In this document: positions 24,545 through 33,202 of the stretch, in pieces | Numbering within the stretch: position 1 is the first letter of the stretch | Layout: each line of letters starts with the position of its first letter | Assembly (NCBI GenBank): GCA_964504155.1 | Contig: CAZDCZ010000008.1 | Span: forward strand, 1 to 46,254 | Length of the DNA stretch: 46,254 nucleotides | From: CAZDCZ01 sp964504155 | GTDB taxonomy: Bacteria > Bacteroidota > Bacteroidia > Bacteroidales > UBA12077 | Reading direction: 5' to 3' | Notes under the pieces: generated by a model | What the model was told of the DNA's origin: nothing | Databases searched by the model: none | Seen by the model: only the letters and a program-made list of their open reading frames with translations | Program-made: the position numbers and the translations under genes

Positions 24545-25369
24545 ATGGCTGTACGAAAATTAAAACCTGTAACTCCAGGTCAAAGACATAAGTTAATCGG
24601 TGCTTTTGATACAATTACAAAATCAACACCGGAGAAATCTTTAATTGCTTCTATGAAACGAAGCGGTGGAAGAAACGATAGAGGAAAAATGACCATGCGC
24701 TATATTGGTGGAGGTCATAAGAAAAGATATAGAATAATTGATTTTCAGCGCGATAAGGACGGTATTGAAGCAACAGTATCATCTATCGAATATGATCCAA
24801 ATAGATCTGCTAGAATTGCATTAGTAGTGTATAAGGATGGCGAAAAACGATATATTTTAGCTCCTAATGGCTTAAAAGTAGAACAAAAAATTATGTCGGG
24901 AAAAGATGTAGCTCCAGAGCTTGGAAATACCTTGTATCTTTCTGATATCCCTTTAGGAACAATTATTCATAATATAGAGTTGCGACCAGGAAGAGGCGGA
25001 GTGATGGCTAGAAGTGCCGGAACTTATGCACAACTTACTTCTCGTGATGGTAAATATGCAATTATTAAATTACCTTCAGGAGAATCTAGAATGATTCTAG
25101 TTACTTGTAGAGCTACAATTGGAACAGTATCTAATGCAGATCACAATATTGAAGAATCAGGTAAAGCCGGGAGATCTCGTTGGTTAGGTAGAAGACCTAG
25201 AGTTAGAGGAGTAGTAATGAATCCTGTAGATCATCCAATGGGTGGTGGTGAAGGAAAATCATCTGGTGGACATCCAAGATCAAGAAAAGGTCTTCCTGCA
25301 AAAGGATATAAAACTCGTGCTAAGAAAAAAGCATCGAATAAGTATATTATTGAAAAACGTAAGAAATAA
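24545..25369 (+). CDS. rplB: 50S ribosomal protein L2
   Basis: This 274-residue L2 is needed for subunit association and peptidyl transferase function. It has the OB-fold region with GRNDRGKMTMRYIGGGHKK, the SH3-like domain, and the C-terminal loop VMNPVDHPMGGGEGKSSGG that holds the functionally important His. The terminal tail is basic as usual. Length is standard. Confidence 0.98.
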   Translation: MAVRKLKPVTPGQRHKLIGAFDTITKSTPEKSLIASMKRSGGRNDRGKMTMRYIGGGHKKRYRIIDFQRDKDGIEATVSSIEYDPNRSARIALVVYKDGEKRYILAPNGLKVEQKIMSGKDVAPELGNTLYLSDIPLGTIIHNIELRPGRGGVMARSAGTYAQLTSRDGKYAIIKLPSGESRMILVTCRATIGTVSNADHNIEESGKAGRSRWLGRRPRVRGVVMNPVDHPMGGGEGKSSGGHPRSRKGLPAKGYKTRAKKKASNKYIIEKRKK

Positions 25370-25386
25370 GTTTAATATAGGTTACT

Positions 25387-25656
25387 ATGAGTCGATCATT
25401 AAAAAAAGGACCCTTTATAGATTATAAACTGGATAAACGAGTTCAAAAAATGAACGAGTCTGGAAAGAAGTCAGTTTTAAAAACTTGGTCAAGAAGATCA
25501 ATGATTTCTCCTGATTTTGTAGGACATACAATTGCCGTTCATAATGGAAATAAATTTATCCCAGTATATGTTACCGAAAACATGGTAGGGCATAAATTAG
25601 GTGAGTTTTCACCAACAAGAACCTTTAGAGGACATTCCGGAAATAAAAGGGGATAA
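25387..25656 (+). CDS. rpsS: 30S ribosomal protein S19
   Basis: This 89-residue S19 is in the small-subunit head near the A-site finger contact. MSRSLKKGPFIDYKL, TWSRRSMISPDFVGHTIAVHNG and GEFSPTRTFRGH are diagnostic. It is 17 nt after rplB. Confidence 0.98.
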   Translation: MSRSLKKGPFIDYKLDKRVQKMNESGKKSVLKTWSRRSMISPDFVGHTIAVHNGNKFIPVYVTENMVGHKLGEFSPTRTFRGHSGNKRG

Positions 25657-25693
25657 AACCTAAAGATTAATTTATTTAAACATTTTGTTAGAA

Positions 25694-26107
25694 ATGGGTG
25701 CAAGAAAAAGAATAAGAGCAAATAAAATAAAAGAAAGCAAAAAACAAATGTATTTTGCTGTATTAAAAAATTGCCCAACATCTCCTAGAAAGATGAGGCT
25801 TGTGGCAGATATGATTAGAGGTAAAGAAGTTAATAATGCTCTTGATACATTAAAATTTAGCTCAAAAGAAGCCTCTAATAGAGTTGAAAAATTACTATTG
25901 TCAGCTATTGCTAATTGGCAGGAAAAAAATGAAGGTGTTAGAATAGAAGATAGTAACTTAATTATTAAGGAAATATTTGTTGATTCTGCTAGAATGCTTA
26001 AAAGAATTCAACCGGCACCTCAAGGTAGAGCTCACAGAATTAGAAAAAGATCTAATCATGTAACTCTGATACTTGATAATATTAATAACAACGATACTCA
26101 AAAATAA
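25694..26107 (+). CDS. rplV: 50S ribosomal protein L22
   Basis: This L22 has a beta-hairpin that lines the exit tunnel near the macrolide site. I chose the ATG at 25694 (137 residues, MGARKRIRANKIK) because it matches the family start; an in-frame TTG at 25685 would add three residues. The core has LKNCPTSPRKMRLVADMIRG and the hairpin RIQPAPQGRAHRIRKRSNH. It is 37 nt after rpsS and 6 nt before rpsC. Confidence 0.96.
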   Translation: MGARKRIRANKIKESKKQMYFAVLKNCPTSPRKMRLVADMIRGKEVNNALDTLKFSSKEASNRVEKLLLSAIANWQEKNEGVRIEDSNLIIKEIFVDSARMLKRIQPAPQGRAHRIRKRSNHVTLILDNINNNDTQK

Positions 26108-26113
26108 TTGTAG

Positions 26114-26815
26114 ATGGGACAAAAAGTTAATCCAATAGGAAACAGACTAGGCATCATCAAAGGATGGGACTCTAATTGGTTTGGAGGAAGAGATTATGCA
26201 GATAAGCTTATAGAAGATAATAAGATTCGCAAATATCTTGATGCTAGATTGACGAAAGCGAGTATCTCAAAAATCATTATCGAAAGAACACTTAAGCTCA
26301 TTACTGTTACAATTAATACAGCTAGACCTGGAATTATTATAGGAAAAGGTGGACAAGAAGTTGATAAACTTAAAGAAGAACTTAAGAAAATTACAAAAAA
26401 AGAAGTTCAAATTAATATTTTTGAGATAAAAAGACCAGAACTTGATGCCACACTTGTAGCAAGTGGAATTGCGCGACAAATTGAGGGTAAAATTTCTTAT
26501 CGTAGAGCTGTTAAAATGGCTATTGCATCAACCATGAGAATGGGAGCAGATGGTATTAAAGTGCAAATATCTGGAAGAATTGGTGGAGCAGAAATGGCTC
26601 GTACAGAAGTTTATAAGGAAGGAAGAACTCCATTGCACACTTTTAGAGCTAATATAGATTATTCCTTAAAAGAAGCTTTAACAAAAGTTGGATTATTAGG
26701 TGTTAAAGTTTGGATATGTAAAGGTGAAATTTATGGTAAGCCAGATTTATCTCCTAATACTGGAAGTAAACAGAAAAGTAAAGGTGGAATCAAAAGAAAA
26801 AGAACTAGAAAATAA
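26114..26815 (+). CDS. rpsC: 30S ribosomal protein S3
   Basis: This 233-residue S3 forms part of the mRNA entry tunnel. The KH type II domain has PGIIIGKGGQEVDKLKEEL, and the C-terminal domain has KVQISGRIGGAEMARTE and EGRTPLHTFRANIDY. The tail is basic (KGGIKRKRTRK). Length is normal. Confidence 0.98.
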   Translation: MGQKVNPIGNRLGIIKGWDSNWFGGRDYADKLIEDNKIRKYLDARLTKASISKIIIERTLKLITVTINTARPGIIIGKGGQEVDKLKEELKKITKKEVQINIFEIKRPELDATLVASGIARQIEGKISYRRAVKMAIASTMRMGADGIKVQISGRIGGAEMARTEVYKEGRTPLHTFRANIDYSLKEALTKVGLLGVKVWICKGEIYGKPDLSPNTGSKQKSKGGIKRKRTRK

Positions 26816-26827
26816 AATTAAGTAAGA

Positions 26828-27256
26828 ATGTTACAGCCGAAGAAAACTAAATTCAGAAGAGTACAAAAGGGTAAAATGAAGGGGAGTGCCCAAAGAGGTA
26901 GTCAACTTGCCTTTGGTTCGTTTGGTATTAAAGCTCTTGAAGAAAGTTGGATAACTGGACGCCAAATTGAAGCAGCAAGACAAGCTGTGACAAGATATAT
27001 GAAGCGTGAAGGTCAAATATGGATTAGAATATTTCCTGATAAACCAATTACTAAAAAACCAGCTGAAGTACGAATGGGAAAAGGTCGTGGAGCACCAGAA
27101 GGATTTGTTGCTGTTGTTAGACCTGGAAGAGTTTTAATTGAAGCAGAAGGTATTCCATTTGATATTGCTAAAGAAGCTTTAAGATTGGCAGCCCAAAAAT
27201 TACCAATTAAAACAAAATTCGTTGTTAGACGTGATTATATTGAAAATTCAAATTAG
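26828..27256 (+). CDS. rplP: 50S ribosomal protein L16
   Basis: This 142-residue L16 contacts the A-site tRNA elbow. MLQPKKTKFRRVQKGKMKG, KKPAEVRMGKGRGAPEGFVA and AKEALRLAAQKLPIKTKFV are diagnostic. The Arg in EVRMGKG corresponds to the hydroxylated Arg81 of E. coli L16. It is 12 nt after rpsC. Confidence 0.98.
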   Translation: MLQPKKTKFRRVQKGKMKGSAQRGSQLAFGSFGIKALEESWITGRQIEAARQAVTRYMKREGQIWIRIFPDKPITKKPAEVRMGKGRGAPEGFVAVVRPGRVLIEAEGIPFDIAKEALRLAAQKLPIKTKFVVRRDYIENSN

Positions 27257-27264
27257 AGGAAGTA

Positions 27265-27462
27265 ATGAAAAATTCAGAGATAATAGAGTTAACTACTAAA
27301 GAAATAGTAGAAAGAATTGACACTGAAAAGAATCTTCTAACAAAGATGAAGCTTAATCATGCTATTTCTCCTTTAGATAATCCTAACAAGATAAAAGAAG
27401 GACGTAGAGATATTGCAAGATTAAAAACAGAGTTGCATAAAAGAAATTTAAACGAGAAATAG
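27265..27462 (+). CDS. rpmC: 50S ribosomal protein L29
   Basis: This 65-residue, two-helix hairpin protein at the tunnel exit is next to L23. It begins MKNSEIIELTTKEIVERI and has NPNKIKEGRRDIARLKTEL, the most conserved part of L29. The sequence GAGGAAG just before the start may serve as a ribosome binding site. Confidence 0.95.
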   Translation: MKNSEIIELTTKEIVERIDTEKNLLTKMKLNHAISPLDNPNKIKEGRRDIARLKTELHKRNLNEK

Positions 27463-27473
27463 TTATTTTTGAG

Positions 27474-27734
27474 ATGAAAACAACTAGAAATTTAAGAAAA
27501 GAACGTATTGGTATTGTAGTTAGTAACAAGATGGATAAAACTATTGTTATTAGCGTAGAACGTAAAGTGAAACATGCTAAATATGGAAAATTTATTAAAC
27601 GTAATTCAAAATTTACTGCTCACGACGAAGAAAATACTTGTAATATAGGGGATACTGTAAAAATTATGGAAACCCGACCATTAAGTAAAAATAAATGTTG
27701 GAGATTAGTAGAATTAATTGAAAGAGCTAAATAA
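27474..27734 (+). CDS. rpsQ: 30S ribosomal protein S17
   Basis: This 86-residue OB-fold protein binds the 5' domain of 16S rRNA. RNLRKERIGIVVSNKMDKTI, KRNSKFTAHDEENTCNIGD and ETRPLSKNKCWRLVEL are diagnostic. It ends 2 nt before rplN. Confidence 0.97.
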   Translation: MKTTRNLRKERIGIVVSNKMDKTIVISVERKVKHAKYGKFIKRNSKFTAHDEENTCNIGDTVKIMETRPLSKNKCWRLVELIERAK

Positions 27735-27736
27735 CC

Positions 27737-28102
27737 ATGATACAACAAGAAAGTAGATTGTCGGTAGCTGATAATAGTGGAGCCAAAGAAGTCTTATGTA
27801 TTCGTGTTCTTGGTGGAACTGGAAGAAGATATGCTTCAATTGGAGACAAAATTGTAGTCTCTATAAAAAGTGCTATCCCATCCAGCGAAGTAAAAAAAGG
27901 AACTGTGTCTAGAGCGGTTGTGGTTAGAACTAAAAAAGCTGTTCGACGACCTGATGGATCGTATATTAGATTTGATGATAATGCAGTTGTATTATTAAAT
28001 GCAACTGAAGAAATTCGTGGAACACGTATATTTGGTCCTATACCTAGAGAACTTAGGAAGAATTACATGAAGATTATCTCATTAGCACCAGAAGTACTAT
28101 AA
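27737..28102 (+). CDS. rplN: 50S ribosomal protein L14
   Basis: This 121-residue L14 lies at the subunit interface and is the binding site of silencing factor RsfS in other bacteria. MIQQESRLSVADNSGAKEVL, RRPDGSYIRFDDNAVVLLN and GTRIFGPIPRELR are diagnostic. It is only 2 nt from rpsQ. Confidence 0.98.
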   Translation: MIQQESRLSVADNSGAKEVLCIRVLGGTGRRYASIGDKIVVSIKSAIPSSEVKKGTVSRAVVVRTKKAVRRPDGSYIRFDDNAVVLLNATEEIRGTRIFGPIPRELRKNYMKIISLAPEVL

Positions 28103-28115
28103 AAAAAATAACCTC

Positions 28116-28439
28116 ATGCGAAGGAAATTACACATTAAGAAAGGCGATACGGTATTTGTTAATGCCGGAGTGAATAAAGGACAACAAGGAAAAGTTCTTG
28201 AAGTTTTCGCTGTAAAAAGTAGAGCAATAGTGGAAGGTGTAAATATGATTTCAAAAAGTAGTAAGCCGAATGCGGAAAATCCTCAAGGCGGTATTATTAA
28301 AATTGAAGCACCTATACATATTTCTAATTTAATGGTGGTTGATCCATCTACAGGAAAACCTACTAGAATAGGAAGAAGACTTAATGATGAAAATAAGTTA
28401 GTTCGATATTCAAAAAAATCAGGGGAGGAAATTAAGTAA
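28116..28439 (+). CDS. rplX: 50S ribosomal protein L24
   Basis: This 107-residue KOW-domain protein is an assembly initiator of the large subunit. The KOW motif is IKKGDTVFVNAGVNKGQQGK with VLEV, followed by GVNMISKSSKPN and the IHISNLMVVDP segment. The stop overlaps the rplE start by one base (TAATG), suggesting coupling. Confidence 0.97.
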   Translation: MRRKLHIKKGDTVFVNAGVNKGQQGKVLEVFAVKSRAIVEGVNMISKSSKPNAENPQGGIIKIEAPIHISNLMVVDPSTGKPTRIGRRLNDENKLVRYSKKSGEEIK

Positions 28440-28987
28440 TGAAATATATACCTACATTACAAAAAAAATATCTTGACGATATTAGACCTGAACTAAAAAA
28501 GGAATTTGCATATTCATCAATAATGGAAGTTCCTAAATTAGTAAAAATAACTCTAAATATGGGTGTTGGTCAAGCTATTGCTGACAAAAAAATTATTGAA
28601 AAAGCCCAAGAAGAGTTAACTCTAATTGCCGGTCAAAAAGCAATTAAAACATTCTCTAAAAAGGATATATCTAACTTTAAATTAAGAAAAGGTATGCCTA
28701 TTGGAGTTAAAGTTACATTGAGAAGAGAAAAAATGTATGAGTTTTTAGAAAGACTTATTTCAATATCTCTTCCTCGAATTCGTGATTTTAAGGGTGTTAA
28801 TAACAAATTTGATGGCCGTGGAAATTATACTTTAGGAATAGATGAACATATAATTTTTCCTGAGATTGACCTTGATAAAATTAATAAAATTTTAGGTTTG
28901 GAAATGACATTTGTTACCAGTGCCAAAACCGATGAAGAAGGTCTTAGTCTTTTAAGAAATTTTGGTATTCCATTTAAAAAACAATAA
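28439..28987 (+). CDS. rplE: 50S ribosomal protein L5
   Basis: This 182-residue L5 binds 5S rRNA and contacts the P-site tRNA. PKLVKITLNMGVGQAIAD, GQKAIKTFSKKDISNFKLR and GIDEHIIFPEIDLDK are diagnostic. The start overlaps the rplX stop. Confidence 0.98.
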   Translation: MKYIPTLQKKYLDDIRPELKKEFAYSSIMEVPKLVKITLNMGVGQAIADKKIIEKAQEELTLIAGQKAIKTFSKKDISNFKLRKGMPIGVKVTLRREKMYEFLERLISISLPRIRDFKGVNNKFDGRGNYTLGIDEHIIFPEIDLDKINKILGLEMTFVTSAKTDEEGLSLLRNFGIPFKKQ

Positions 28988-29001
28988 AAGAAATAGATAG
29001 T

Positions 29002-29271
29002 ATGGCCAAAGAATCGATGAAAGCTCGTGAAATAAAACGTCAGAAATTAGTTGAAAAATATGCTGATAAAAGAGCTAAACTGAAAGCTGAAGGAGATTAT
29101 GTTGGATTAAGCAGATTGCCTAGAAACTCAAATCCTATAAGAGTTCATAACCGATGTTTAATTACCGGTAGACCAAAAGGATATATGAGACAGTTTGGTA
29201 TTAGTAGAATAACTTTTAGAGAATTTGCCTCAAATGGCTTGATTCCTGGAGTTAGAAAAGCAAGTTGGTAG
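29002..29271 (+). CDS. rpsN: 30S ribosomal protein S14 (zinc-free form)
   Basis: This 89-residue S14 is in the small-subunit head. It has the long N-terminal part (MAKESMKAREIKRQKL) and the C-terminal NRCLITGRPKGYMRQFGISR block. It has a single Cys, so the CxxC-CxxC zinc site of the short S14 form is absent. This is the zinc-independent type. It is 14 nt after rplE. Confidence 0.97.
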   Translation: MAKESMKAREIKRQKLVEKYADKRAKLKAEGDYVGLSRLPRNSNPIRVHNRCLITGRPKGYMRQFGISRITFREFASNGLIPGVRKASW

Positions 29272-29294
29272 ATTGAAATTTAAATATTAGAAAT

Positions 29295-29693
29295 ATGATC
29301 ACAGATCCGATAGCAAATTATCTTACTAGAATTAGAAATGCCGTAATGGCAAAGCATAAGATAGTTGAAATTCCAGCTTCAAATGTTACAAAAGATATAA
29401 CAAAAGTTTTATTCGATAAAGGATATATCCTAAGTTATAAATTTGAAGACGATAATAAGCAGGGAATTATAAAAATTGCATTAAAATATCATCCGGAAAC
29501 AAAAGAACCATCAATTCGCTCTATTAAAAGAGTTAGTACACCTGGTTTAAGAAAATATGTTGGAGAAAATGAAATACCTCGCGTATTAAATGGTTTAGGA
29601 ATTGCTATTTTATCGACATCTAAAGGTGTTATCTCCGATAAGGAGGCCAAAACTTTAAATGTAGGTGGCGAAGTATTATGTTATGTACATTAA
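29295..29693 (+). CDS. rpsH: 30S ribosomal protein S8
   Basis: This 132-residue S8 binds the 16S central domain and, in E. coli, represses the spc operon. TDPIANYLTRIRNAVMAKHK, SIKRVSTPGLRKYV and GLGIAILSTSKGVISDKEA are diagnostic. No S8-like mRNA target was recognised near rplE. Confidence 0.98.
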   Translation: MITDPIANYLTRIRNAVMAKHKIVEIPASNVTKDITKVLFDKGYILSYKFEDDNKQGIIKIALKYHPETKEPSIRSIKRVSTPGLRKYVGENEIPRVLNGLGIAILSTSKGVISDKEAKTLNVGGEVLCYVH

Positions 29694-29705
29694 ATAGGAG
29701 GAAGA

Positions 29706-30260
29706 ATGTCACGAATTGGAATATTACCTATAGATATACCCGAAGGAGTTAAAATTAACATTAGCAAAGAAAATATTGTTAAAGTTTCTGGTCCTAAAGG
29801 TGAATTAGAACAAAATGTCGATAACGACATTAAAGTAGAAATAAAAGAAAACCAAATAATTGTTAGTCGTCCTACAGAACAAAAACGCCATAAGGCTATG
29901 CATGGATTGTATAGATCTCTTATAAATAATATGGTAATTGGAGTTTTTGAAGGATATACTATAAAACAAGAATGTGTTGGAGTTGGTTATAGAGCTGAAG
30001 TTAAAGAAAATATATTAGAATTGAGTCTTGGTTTTTCTCATGATATTTATTTCCAAATGCCGGATGGTGTAAAAGCTGAAGCTAAACAAGAAAGAAGAGG
30101 AAATCCAATTATTACATTAGCTAGTGCCGACAAACAATTAATTGGTCAAGTAGCAGCTAAAATTCGTTCATTACGTCCACCTGAACCATATAAAGGAAAA
30201 GGAATTAAATTTGTAGGTGAACAATTACGAAGAAAAGCTGGTAAATCTGCTAGTGTATAA
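29706..30260 (+). CDS. rplF: 50S ribosomal protein L6
   Basis: This 184-residue L6 lies near the factor-binding site. MSRIGILPIDIPEGV, KVSGPKGELEQ, YRSLINNMVIGV and the C-terminal RSLRPPEPYKGKGIKFVGE are diagnostic of its two repeated domains. AGGAGGAAG at 29697-29705, directly before the ATG, is a rare SD-like purine run for this window. Confidence 0.98.
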   Translation: MSRIGILPIDIPEGVKINISKENIVKVSGPKGELEQNVDNDIKVEIKENQIIVSRPTEQKRHKAMHGLYRSLINNMVIGVFEGYTIKQECVGVGYRAEVKENILELSLGFSHDIYFQMPDGVKAEAKQERRGNPIITLASADKQLIGQVAAKIRSLRPPEPYKGKGIKFVGEQLRRKAGKSASV

Positions 30261-30280
30261 TAATTAATAAATTTTTTATT

Positions 30281-30640
30281 ATGGCTTTATCGAAGCAACA
30301 AAGAAGATATAGAATAAAAAATAGAATTCGCAAAATAGTAGAAGGAAATGCGGATAGACCTAGATTATCTGTTTTTAGAAGTAATAAACAGATAAGTGCT
30401 CAAGTTATAGATGACTTAGATAGAAAAACTTTACTTTCAGCTAGTTCAAGAGAAAAAGAAATTGCTGAAAAAGGAAAAATAACAAAAACAGAACAAGCAA
30501 GATTAGTTGGAGAACTAATTGCAAAAAAATGTCTTGAAAAAGATATAAAAAATGTTGTGTTCGATAGAAATGGTTATTTATATCATGGTAGAGTTAAAAC
30601 TTTAGCTGAAGCTGCAAGAAAAAGTGGACTAAAATTATAA
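30281..30640 (+). CDS. rplR: 50S ribosomal protein L18
   Basis: This 119-residue L18 binds 5S rRNA with L5. RLSVFRSNKQISAQVIDD, the GELIAKKCLEKDIKNVVFDR segment and the C-terminal YHGRVKTLAEAARKSGLKL are diagnostic. It is 20 nt after rplF and 11 nt before rpsE. Confidence 0.97.
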   Translation: MALSKQQRRYRIKNRIRKIVEGNADRPRLSVFRSNKQISAQVIDDLDRKTLLSASSREKEIAEKGKITKTEQARLVGELIAKKCLEKDIKNVVFDRNGYLYHGRVKTLAEAARKSGLKL

Positions 30641-30651
30641 GCAAAGATATT

Positions 30652-31167
30652 ATGTCAACAAATATAAGAAAAGTTAAAACTAGTGATTTAGAGTTGAAAG
30701 ATAAACTCGTTAGTATTCAGCGTGTTACTAAAGTTACTAAAGGTGGTCGTAATTTTGGTTTTACTGCTATTGTAGTTGTAGGAAATGAAAATGGCATTGT
30801 TGGTTTCGGATTAGGTAAAGCAAAAGAAGTAACAACTGCAATTGCAAAAGGTGTTGAAGCTGCAAAAAAGAATCTAGTTAAAGTTCCTATTTATAAAGGA
30901 ACAATACCTCACGAAATAGAATATAAATTTGGAGGTGCTAGAGTATTTCTTAAACCTGCATCTCATGGTACAGGAGTGAAAGCCGGTGGTGCTATGCGTG
31001 CTGTACTCGAAAGTGTTGGTGTTACTGATGTTTTAGCAAAATCTAAAGGATCAAGTAATCCTCATAATCTTGTTAAAGCCACAATTAATGCCCTTATGGA
31101 AATGCGTGATGCACGTTCTGTTGCAGAGCAACGTGGTGTTAATCTTGACAAAGTATTTAATGGATAA
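30652..31167 (+). CDS. rpsE: 30S ribosomal protein S5
   Basis: This 171-residue S5 affects decoding fidelity and mRNA unwinding. The N-terminal double-stranded-RNA-binding-like domain has RVTKVTKGGRNFGFTAIVVV and GFGLGKAKEV. The C-terminal domain has GGARVFLKPASHGTGVKAGG and the GSSNPHNLVKATINAL segment. Length is normal. Confidence 0.98.
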   Translation: MSTNIRKVKTSDLELKDKLVSIQRVTKVTKGGRNFGFTAIVVVGNENGIVGFGLGKAKEVTTAIAKGVEAAKKNLVKVPIYKGTIPHEIEYKFGGARVFLKPASHGTGVKAGGAMRAVLESVGVTDVLAKSKGSSNPHNLVKATINALMEMRDARSVAEQRGVNLDKVFNG

Positions 31168-31188
31168 GATTTTTAAGAAAGCGTGATT

Positions 31189-31371
31189 ATGACAAAAATG
31201 AAAATAACTCAAGTAAAGAGTAAAATAGGAAGCGATAAACGCCAAAAAAGAACTCTCGAAGCACTTGGAATAAAAAAAATGCACAATCCAGTAGTGGTTG
31301 AGGCTACCCCACAAATAAAGGGGATGATAACTAAAGTTAAACATTTAGTTACTGTTGAAGAAATAAAATAA
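31189..31371 (+). CDS. rpmD: 50S ribosomal protein L30
   Basis: This short bacterial-type L30 has KITQVKSKIGSDKRQKRTL and the LGIKKMHNPVVVEATPQIKG segment. I chose the ATG at 31189 (60 residues), preceded by AAGAAAG at a workable distance. A GTG at 31183 or an ATG at 31198 are alternatives, and the last would match the family core best. Confidence 0.95.
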   Translation: MTKMKITQVKSKIGSDKRQKRTLEALGIKKMHNPVVVEATPQIKGMITKVKHLVTVEEIK

Positions 31372-31393
31372 CGAATAACTGAATATTTGTAAT

Positions 31394-31840
31394 ATGGACT
31401 TAAGTAATTTAAAACCAGCTAATAAATCTACTAAAAGCAAAAAAAGAATTGGTAGAGGACAAGGATCAGGACATGGTGGAACATCAACCAGAGGACATAA
31501 AGGTGCAAAGTCTCGATCAGGTTATTCTAAAAAAATTGGGTTTGAAGGTGGACAAATGCCTTTACAACGAAGAGTACCTAAATTTGGATTTACTAATATT
31601 TCAAGAAAAGAATATAAAGGTATTAATATTGGAATAATTGAAGAATTAGCTGAAGAAAAAGGATTAACAACAATTGATTTAGATATATTAATCGATGTTG
31701 GATTAGCTAAGAAAAAAGATTTAGTGAAAATATTAGGCGACGGGAAACTTACTAAGAAATTAGAAGTAAAAGCTCATGCCTTTTCAAAAACAGCAAAAAA
31801 AGCTATTGAATCAGTTGATGGAACTATCGTAAAATTATAA
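31394..31840 (+). CDS. rplO: 50S ribosomal protein L15
   Basis: This 148-residue L15 has an N-terminal arm that threads into the large subunit. MDLSNLKPANKSTKSKKRIG and RGQGSGHGGTSTRGHKGAKS are diagnostic, followed by FEGGQMPLQRRVPKFGF. The C-terminal globular part (KAHAFSKTAKKAIESVDG) is also normal. It ends 4 nt before secY. Confidence 0.98.
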   Translation: MDLSNLKPANKSTKSKKRIGRGQGSGHGGTSTRGHKGAKSRSGYSKKIGFEGGQMPLQRRVPKFGFTNISRKEYKGINIGIIEELAEEKGLTTIDLDILIDVGLAKKKDLVKILGDGKLTKKLEVKAHAFSKTAKKAIESVDGTIVKL

Positions 31841-31844
31841 TTTA

Positions 31845-33185
31845 ATGAGAGCTTTAATACAGACCTTAAGGAATATTGCCAAAATTGAAGATTTAAGATT
31901 CCGAATTCTATATACATTAGGAATATTGTTAATTTATAGATTAGGAAGTTATGTAGTTATACCTGGAATCGATCCAAGTCAACTTGGTGTATTAAAACAA
32001 CAATCATCTGAAGGTGTTCTTGGATTACTTAATATGTTTTCTGGTGGAGCGTTTGCTAATGCATCAATTTTTGGTTTGGGTATAATGCCTTATATTTCTG
32101 CATCTATTGTTATTCAATTATTAGGTATAGCAATCCCTTATTTTCAACGTTTACAACGTGAAGGAGAAAGCGGTCGAAGAAAAATTAATCAAATAACCAG
32201 ATACCTAACTATTGGTATCCTTTTATTACAAGCTCCGGCATATGTTAAAAATTTACATATGCAATTGCCTGAATCTGCATTTGCTTTTGATAATTCTTTC
32301 TTTTGGGTTTCTTCTGTATTAATTTTAACTTCAGGAACCATGTTTATTATGTGGTTAGGAGAGAAAATTACAGATAAAGGCATAGGAAATGGAATATCAA
32401 TTATTATTATGATTGGTATTGTTGCAAGACTTCCTTTTGCATTATTTGCAGAATTTTTATCAAGATTTGAAGAAGCAGGTGGAGGATTAGTTGCATTTCT
32501 AATTGAAATGGTAATACTATTCTTTGTTTTTATTGCAACAATCTTGTTGGTTCAGGGAACAAGAAAAATTCCTGTACAATATGCTAAAAGAATTGTTGGT
32601 AATAAACAATACGGAGGTGTTAGACAATATATTCCTTTAAAAGTGAATTCTGCTGGTGTGATGCCAATTATTTTTGCACAAGCATTAATGTTTATTCCAT
32701 TAACTTTGTCAGGTTTTGCAAATTCAGATTCGTTAAGCGGAATTGCAGCGGCATTTTCTAATATTACTGGTTTTTGGTATAATTTTACTTTTGCAATAAT
32801 GATAATTCTGTTTACATATTTTTATACTGCGATAACTATTAACCCATCGCAAATGGCTGAAGATATGAAGAAAAACGGAGGATTTATTCCGGGAGTAAAA
32901 CCAGGACGAAAAACAGTTGAATTTTTAGATACCGTAATGTCTAGAATAACTTTACCGGGTTCTATTTTTCTTGCGATAATTGCTATATTACCATCATTTG
33001 CTATGATGGCAGGAGTTAATAATCAATGGGCACAATTTTATGGAGGAACATCTTTACTAATTCTTGTTGGAGTTGTTTTAGATACTCTTCAACAAATTGA
33101 AAGTCATTTATTAATGCGTCATTACGACGGTTTAATGAAATCTGGAAGAATAAAAGGAAAATCTGGCGGAGCTAGTGTAATTTAA
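31845..33185 (+). CDS. secY: Protein translocase subunit SecY
   Basis: This 446-residue polytopic protein is the pore of the Sec translocon. Ten hydrophobic segments can be traced. The plug region FSGGAFANASIFGLGIMPYI, the LGIAIPYFQRLQREGE loop, the PVQYAKRIVG cytoplasmic loop and NPSQMAEDMKKNGGFIPG are diagnostic. It exports the signal-peptide proteins seen elsewhere in the window. Its place between rplO and map is usual. Confidence 0.98.
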   Translation: MRALIQTLRNIAKIEDLRFRILYTLGILLIYRLGSYVVIPGIDPSQLGVLKQQSSEGVLGLLNMFSGGAFANASIFGLGIMPYISASIVIQLLGIAIPYFQRLQREGESGRRKINQITRYLTIGILLLQAPAYVKNLHMQLPESAFAFDNSFFWVSSVLILTSGTMFIMWLGEKITDKGIGNGISIIIMIGIVARLPFALFAEFLSRFEEAGGGLVAFLIEMVILFFVFIATILLVQGTRKIPVQYAKRIVGNKQYGGVRQYIPLKVNSAGVMPIIFAQALMFIPLTLSGFANSDSLSGIAAAFSNITGFWYNFTFAIMIILFTYFYTAITINPSQMAEDMKKNGGFIPGVKPGRKTVEFLDTVMSRITLPGSIFLAIIAILPSFAMMAGVNNQWAQFYGGTSLLILVGVVLDTLQQIESHLLMRHYDGLMKSGRIKGKSGGASVI

Positions 33186-33202
33186 ATAATTCGTTTTTTT
33201 TT